Shown here in pieces: positions 62,501 through 64,000 of a DNA stretch of 64,000 bases. A model generated the notes under the pieces. That model saw only the letters and a list, made by a program, of their open reading frames with translations, was not told the origin of the DNA and searched no databases. The position numbers were made by a program, and so were the translations under genes. Every line of letters starts with the position of its first letter. Position 1 is the stretch's first letter. Source of the stretch: DTU072 sp050309775 (lineage in GTDB: Bacteria; Bacillota; Clostridia; Christensenellales; DTU072); the NCBI GenBank assembly GCA_050309775.1, contig JBNRMV010000015.1:1-64000 (forward strand). The letters run 5' to 3'.

Positions 62501-63707
62501 AATAACAGCAAAGGCAGTGGGGGCAGGCGGACTAAATGAAGATGTTTCGCTGGTGTTCACCCCGACGCATGCTGGATATATCTATCCCGGCGCAGGCGAA
62601 TATCAAATTTCCGCGCGGTTTAATTCCGAAAGAGAAAACCCCAACTATACGGCGGCGGACGAAACCAGATTGCTGACAATTCGCAAGAGAAATATAGAGG
62701 TGACTTACGGAAACACCGAAAACCTTGTCTACAACGGCATTGTTCGCAGCATAGCCGTATCCATAAGACCAGGGCAGGTATTGCCGGCTGATGCCGCAAT
62801 AGTTACGAACGACAAATTGTCTGTCACTTATAGCGGAGATAGCAGCGTTGTCAGACTTGCAGGCAATTATACAATGACGGTGGACATTATCAATCCGAAC
62901 TATAATATCGTCAACAACCAATTGAACTTCACAATCCACAAAGCCCAAATGACGGTACGGGCGCTTGTAAACGGCTCATCTCGTATTTCGCTGAACGAGG
63001 GTGATGATTTCATAGTCACCGTTGAGTATGAAGGCTTTGTTTCCGGAGAGTCACGCTTGCATTTGCAAAAACCGGCGCAGTTGCCCTATGTTCCCAGAAC
63101 TGCCGTAAATGAGTTCCAGATTATGCCTTCGGGAGCGTCTTCTTTGAATTACAGCTTTAATTATGTTCCGGCATATCTGACGATTATTGAGCGCAAGGTG
63201 GCACAGATTGAGGATGCAAACGGCGTTGCCGTGGTGACGGGCGAGTACGGCTCATATGTCAGCCTATTGGCATCGACCATAAGCACAGACATTTCAAATC
63301 CCGAATTCTATGTCATAAACGAAAACATAAAAAGTAGTTTCTCATCTTCTCAAGTGCTGGACAAATACAAAGTGCGCGCAGCATACAGGTTGACCCTAAA
63401 TGCCGACAACAACGAAACCCAAGACATTTCTACAATTAAGCTCAAACTGTCGGAAGACATGAAGAAATTTGACACCTTTGTGGTGCTGCACTTTGACGAA
63501 AATGGCAATTATGAAATGGTCGGAGCTTACAAAGAGGGCGACTATATTGTGTTCTCCGCTGATTCTGTCGGCGACTTCGTTGTCATGACGCCCAGAAGCG
63601 GACTTTCACCGAACTTGACCATATTATTGTTCCTTGCGCCGATAGCGCTGTTCGTAATTATCATACTGTTTTATATCATGTTCAGACACAAATATGACCA
63701 TGATTGA
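53571..63707 (+). CDS. Giant MBG/YDG-repeat surface protein 2
   Basis: 3378 residues, one uninterrupted frame of 10.1 kb. Signal segment at about 9-31. At least a dozen Y-D-G type units are visible in order: KTYDGTTDMD, KEYDTTTN, KVYDAQ, KTYDGEIL, KGYDGEAY, KVFDNN, KVYDTQPF, KVYDENKL, KPYDGTPF, KHYDGLPF, KVYDGLKF, KPYNETTT, SYDGQPK. Many units share a pattern of SKxYDG, then a Gly/His HTxSG-type turn and YNYxFxY before the next ITxRxL strand. The C-terminal domain ends in a membrane segment and RHKYDHD. AGAGGTGG precedes the ATG, 26 bases after protein 1, so both share one transcript of about 17.5 kb. Function unknown, probably cell-surface adhesion. Confidence 0.85.
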   Translation: MYKHRQNSKALAILIIVALMVVFGASISVAPEMSRHIAADTIIIDSDFFYPLADEKTEVFISLKPAYQLLYKGTSYITNQSGTYYTDEDLFAILEFEDALNNQITDLTATDIVVTGVTEMKDFGSYPVTFSISEEHSLYFGELSGYVDISKKELDVALATYPQIYYGQTLESVEIVYSGFAAPETAAQLISSGDLGAPTINNIGGTALDPTNNGSIFIELNSDGWATNYTLNIDSDQKALTVNKARVSISLDSDSLPYIYMDYVSGGNPTQQLYDILSFTNTDISETISANLPRTDISVVSPLSVMNADSYQLVLTINSANDYYTILPSQSYLPLSIDKASFNYIDSANITTYFDFNAAKTYDGTTDMDIDISQASVVGINGENLTITGVSSQYSSKDAGTRSFTVTFTINSNNYTIAPILMQGAQSGSISAHTVTDVEPLRFIGVKLQKEYDTTTNMLLYERVYFIKESYMSVFSYLSDYFNNYYGLSLENAQQLVDFWTCFTVDQATDDYIILRLDYYQTLNMIFGFWGNAQSAQIVLDDIITDLNGLLDSQSFIYDFYSGELVGDLYFTEFNEVILLSDGASHISAQYDSKDAITEFVPMIDYNINYAGFSHTNYTLSGTDINGESGIILKATIGVYYPTVQKTYGQPNPTGVFAPFFDVADLEAILGTTIIPNGNEVYLPIASRAAISLTEYMYFNRVLTGFYDADLAEPEVAALVSGDGLYYVYDEDDTVYNVYVSYEDYLAGKKARYNLAAFMPIKNYNFLAILNLYDNSYYAAPGLQVNPVEIVIDTADIEYSKVYSRDENTDFSNVSINVTTSSFIPEEEPLFYLEFIVHFLDSMGNRVNNVASGLSIGDFEFFVRHVDSSLDYSQSELEVMACNYKIDIQSFCDIIYANPDVFLEVFIDNENTWVSYADYMLLYSDRNILNCRISEVTLGTIAITPAQLVISIEPGQSFDYGNDILVNLQVLFSNFYQYNPASVFDISYDIKNMLGDTINNEENNALPTELLPSADAYNILLTSYDIVDTDWLSQYGGNYDISIDISAVEFYVNKPLLEYSIAPVTKTFGEFDPEFSFNSLAGARDSDIEALTALLSRTEETLLNENAGSYVVIELRAHEYYNYVPNTAELTITPRTISIFPTTFEVEYGVADSLTMMFTVSQHYVEYTPMNPEGIDLTMDYTCQVSTLDAGADYIHNIISAQMSALDENQGNFFVSLNPNDGLNKIRIIPKSVTVDISELEAQLTKVYDAQILRIVLKDENSFDYYNQLQGLLTPDQIEESGFYVDLLSQLAYQERLFYAAIGGYATEITESMVERTKVGEKVLFFDTLYLAKFGQFGDATLCSLENYEFSIVPTGAISPKSVQIDTTPGAEIYKKTYDGEILTVEYTSAMQQGLIDGHYFDADSIWFATNAASASVTAHPLSIKTQEGGFIIFDADGNEVQGNYVISTTDFGSATIEVRKIRASLPNDIQHTYDSYRVIIDLMNGDVYRTKGAVTEFLFNRAIVFEYDSGNYNPNTLGEVFVSGHSISEGKLITASANAARQAMILHQEIDFEGSVRTNYQIIYGNNFWVNIARRPVTIDPNPSGGTLSKGYDGEAYSVTLNNSMADNLLPGHTLSGTRNTFDGNVIYVGDTAQPKALNTSANLFVVDENTVDVTSNYLFSYNERFVTIYRREVKVNIAQDATVSKTKVFDNNLFIIQLTEAMMSNIALGDYLADGALSTIDPYVYTLDEENQIIYDGEDYAKKVMHISQSIKIMRAGVDATANYFVTLENNYVSITPRPLTVDMKADYPFFDFIYKGSIFEFDISNNMTTGLIAGHTISTESSPLVSDGENVGQNIDVIFPYGEVYVQDATFTHNYSFNFVPNKINIIKRDIEINVSRTGISLTKVYDTQPFIAELNEDMDSTAGEPTRGLVSGHKFVGSARTSDGFVGSSKSLNFVCDAITDRYDQGNYADNYNIIFSNITVTITQKTLYIDVNAGLPGGHSKVYDENKLTVYITPDMLSGLEGEDYLVDSGEQRSFRRTQNRNAGLYSLDTDGEGEIVIQGSAGSQNLAYNYDFNYVEAGMVRIYTRKVSVSVRNSEGYYIDSEGDLISGLRSVYADDFYIVNHTFYHIDYADGDNQNYGFELVENHYFSFGSRITAEKTANEKILLLHNERTDIRNGANDIVTSNYEIVFLDSYYEIYKRKILFDPAMNAQGETTIYDTYGSFQKQYNRQLFELQLMNYMVIEQGEYPEIVAEHFIFGGFLISADAYVARDINDNVIPKALIWDPQRPLIIYDAASNDVTANYDVDLSDTAENIVERFVTIQPQTLLIDITKGVQSSVYTKPYDGTPFTITIINGMVVEDIFGAGGFVGDLNPSGIPINKDRIRIGSGTLVTADANVSYNEENNVTDKLLYVGQEIIIENPSLVDVTSNYTIYYCKNVNTPEDWEIFKQGEAHVDYDFYRPKARITQRDLLLSINETEKIQKHYDGLPFDITFSFYNGEFTLNEGIVINPNLEELLSLSGLVSGEYAQFRLTTADGRVGAQKPWLEDALERVVLKNGTENGIKNYRITIQRNNMGHILPRQISIDVNEGGEIAQHTYSGEYYVIDITSSMVRKNKENQDLLQNLTDSLGLADGDIITGSRRSISANVGAQNLIPHNPIRIYNSLNEDITDQYVVYEYIDQKVMITPAELIVDLAGSSVPTTKVYDGLKFTINLSEEGIVSGLKLSSHYVSFGSITTADKNAGDNKPAICDLSAIRIKQAVEGEGSVDLDVTFNYTFTYVERPLTITKKGITIKAGAELYKPYNETTTVTLRPKHYTFNEGDIAAGDTVLLTAYTAAFSSPQAGSSGENIFVTELEIDNENYFLLNDSFMIVGRIVMVSPTVEVAGSTQIDGTDGVRFSYDGQPKSATFSITGLEGDPVAHEVKYQLATAAENEYLPGPPTDAGKYKMHIRTHGVDENYPQWAGAVVIIIIEPATVSIMFTGSLNQQYGEVTPITAKAVGAGGLNEDVSLVFTPTHAGYIYPGAGEYQISARFNSERENPNYTAADETRLLTIRKRNIEVTYGNTENLVYNGIVRSIAVSIRPGQVLPADAAIVTNDKLSVTYSGDSSVVRLAGNYTMTVDIINPNYNIVNNQLNFTIHKAQMTVRALVNGSSRISLNEGDDFIVTVEYEGFVSGESRLHLQKPAQLPYVPRTAVNEFQIMPSGASSLNYSFNYVPAYLTIIERKVAQIEDANGVAVVTGEYGSYVSLLASTISTDISNPEFYVINENIKSSFSSSQVLDKYKVRAAYRLTLNADNNETQDISTIKLKLSEDMKKFDTFVVLHFDENGNYEMVGAYKEGDYIVFSADSVGDFVVMTPRSGLSPNLTILLFLAPIALFVIIILFYIMFRHKYDHD

Positions 63708-63726
63708 TAACAATTTTCAAATAACC

Positions 63727-63764
63727 AAAAAACCGTTTCATTCAGCTAAATGAAACGGTTTTTT
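63727..63764 (+). terminator. Terminator of the MBG operon
   Basis: AAAAAACCGTTTCATT (63727-63742) / AATGAAACGGTTTTTT (63749-63764), perfect 16-bp stem with A and T flanks. Very strong, bidirectional in principle. Confidence 0.95.
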
Positions 63765-63848
63765 CTTGAAAAAAGTCTTTTTGATATTGCAAACAAAGGT
63801 AATATATGATAAACTATTTCCATTGACTTTATTATATAGGAGCGTTAT

Positions 63849-64000
63849 ATGAAGATTTCCAAAGAAAGAAGAAGCGGAATGGTGAATTATATCTGCGACG
63901 GCATCAAAGATATAATCTTGAAGTTTGGTCCGAGAGACCCCGGCAGCGAAGGTGAAAGAAAGGCGCAGGAATACATAGCCGAAGAATTGCGCAATTATAC
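63849..64000 (+). CDS. M28-family type peptidase, N-terminal fragment
   Basis: The first 50 codons of a gene cut by the window edge. The segment FGPRDPGSEGERKAQEYIAEEL matches the start of M28 zinc peptidases (aminopeptidase Y/PSMA-like), where RxPGSEGExxA precedes the metal site. The catalytic part lies outside, so the call rests on this motif alone. ATG 63849 follows AGGAG at 63838-63842. It has no signal peptide. Intergenic DNA 63765-63848 holds a TTGCAA (63786) with no good -10. Confidence 0.65.
   Translation, partial: MKISKERRSGMVNYICDGIKDIILKFGPRDPGSEGERKAQEYIAEELRNY

Noticed and set aside
46150..63707. LPXTG sortase signals at the ends of the giant proteins
   Set aside because: The C-terminal ends have a membrane segment and charged tail, but no LPXTG-like motif.
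1..64000. Insertion sequences, phage genes, integrases or attachment sites
   Set aside because: No transposase, integrase or phage structural motif was seen. tRNA genes at the start have no visible direct repeat downstream.

Overview
The window looks like a chromosomal segment of a Gram-positive, anaerobic-type Firmicute of class Clostridia, most likely an uncultured host-associated lineage. This is inferred from gene content: an FMN riboswitch-ribU (ECF transporter) unit, a BclA-like collagen protein, HemZ- and HemW-type radical SAM enzymes, an infC-rpmI-rplT operon with attenuator, an N-terminally membrane-anchored MurF-like ligase, an ATP-PFK and PPi-PFK side by side, and BspA/InlB/MBG-type surface proteins. 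No species can be named from sequence alone. I saw no rRNA, transposase, phage module or CRISPR array.

Layout. 1-0.4 kb: the tail of an unidentified structured RNA, then tRNA-Cys and tRNA-Leu. 0.5-5.2 kb: FMN riboswitch and ribU, a collagen-like surface protein on the minus strand, an unknown membrane protein and a GPH-type sugar symporter. 5.2-10 kb: tsaE-tsaB-rimI (tRNA t6A / N-acetylation genes) running into an alpha/beta hydrolase, a MurF-like ligase and D-Ala-D-Ala ligase. 10-13.8 kb: a large minus-strand SF1 helicase with a C-terminal Vsr/MTES_1575-like nuclease domain. 13.9-18.5 kb: thyA-folA-icd-MBL hydrolase-hemZ. 18.7-23.5 kb: a mosaic surface lipoprotein (BspA leucine-rich repeats, InlB/Flg_new repeats, GLUG repeats). 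23.5-26.3 kb: rpsO-pnp. 26.4-27.9 kb: a minus-strand LUD protein, a glycerophosphodiesterase and a 34-residue small protein. 28-31 kb: lepA-hemW, convergent with an anchored unknown protein. 32.5-38.7 kb: thrS, then infC-rpmI-rplT, an rRNA methyltransferase, yebC and proA. 38.7-44.9 kb: pfkA, a PPi-PFK, an anchored fibronectin-like protein, typA and a split chromate transporter. 44.9-63.7 kb: a DUF624-like membrane protein, then two giant MBG/YDG-repeat surface proteins (2464 and 3378 residues) from one strong promoter. 63.8 kb to the end: the start of an M28-type peptidase.

In functional terms this is a housekeeping backbone (translation, RNA decay, folate/thymidylate, cell wall, glycolysis) interrupted by surface-protein genes that take up roughly 40 percent of the window. 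The most notable signals are: an acidic repeat extension on ribosomal protein S15; a hairpin before thrS whose 7-base loop copies a tRNA-Thr(UGU) anticodon loop; two promoters placed so that their mRNAs would be leaderless; non-standard start codons (AUU for infC, none canonical for the alpha/beta hydrolase); and the giant MBG operon.
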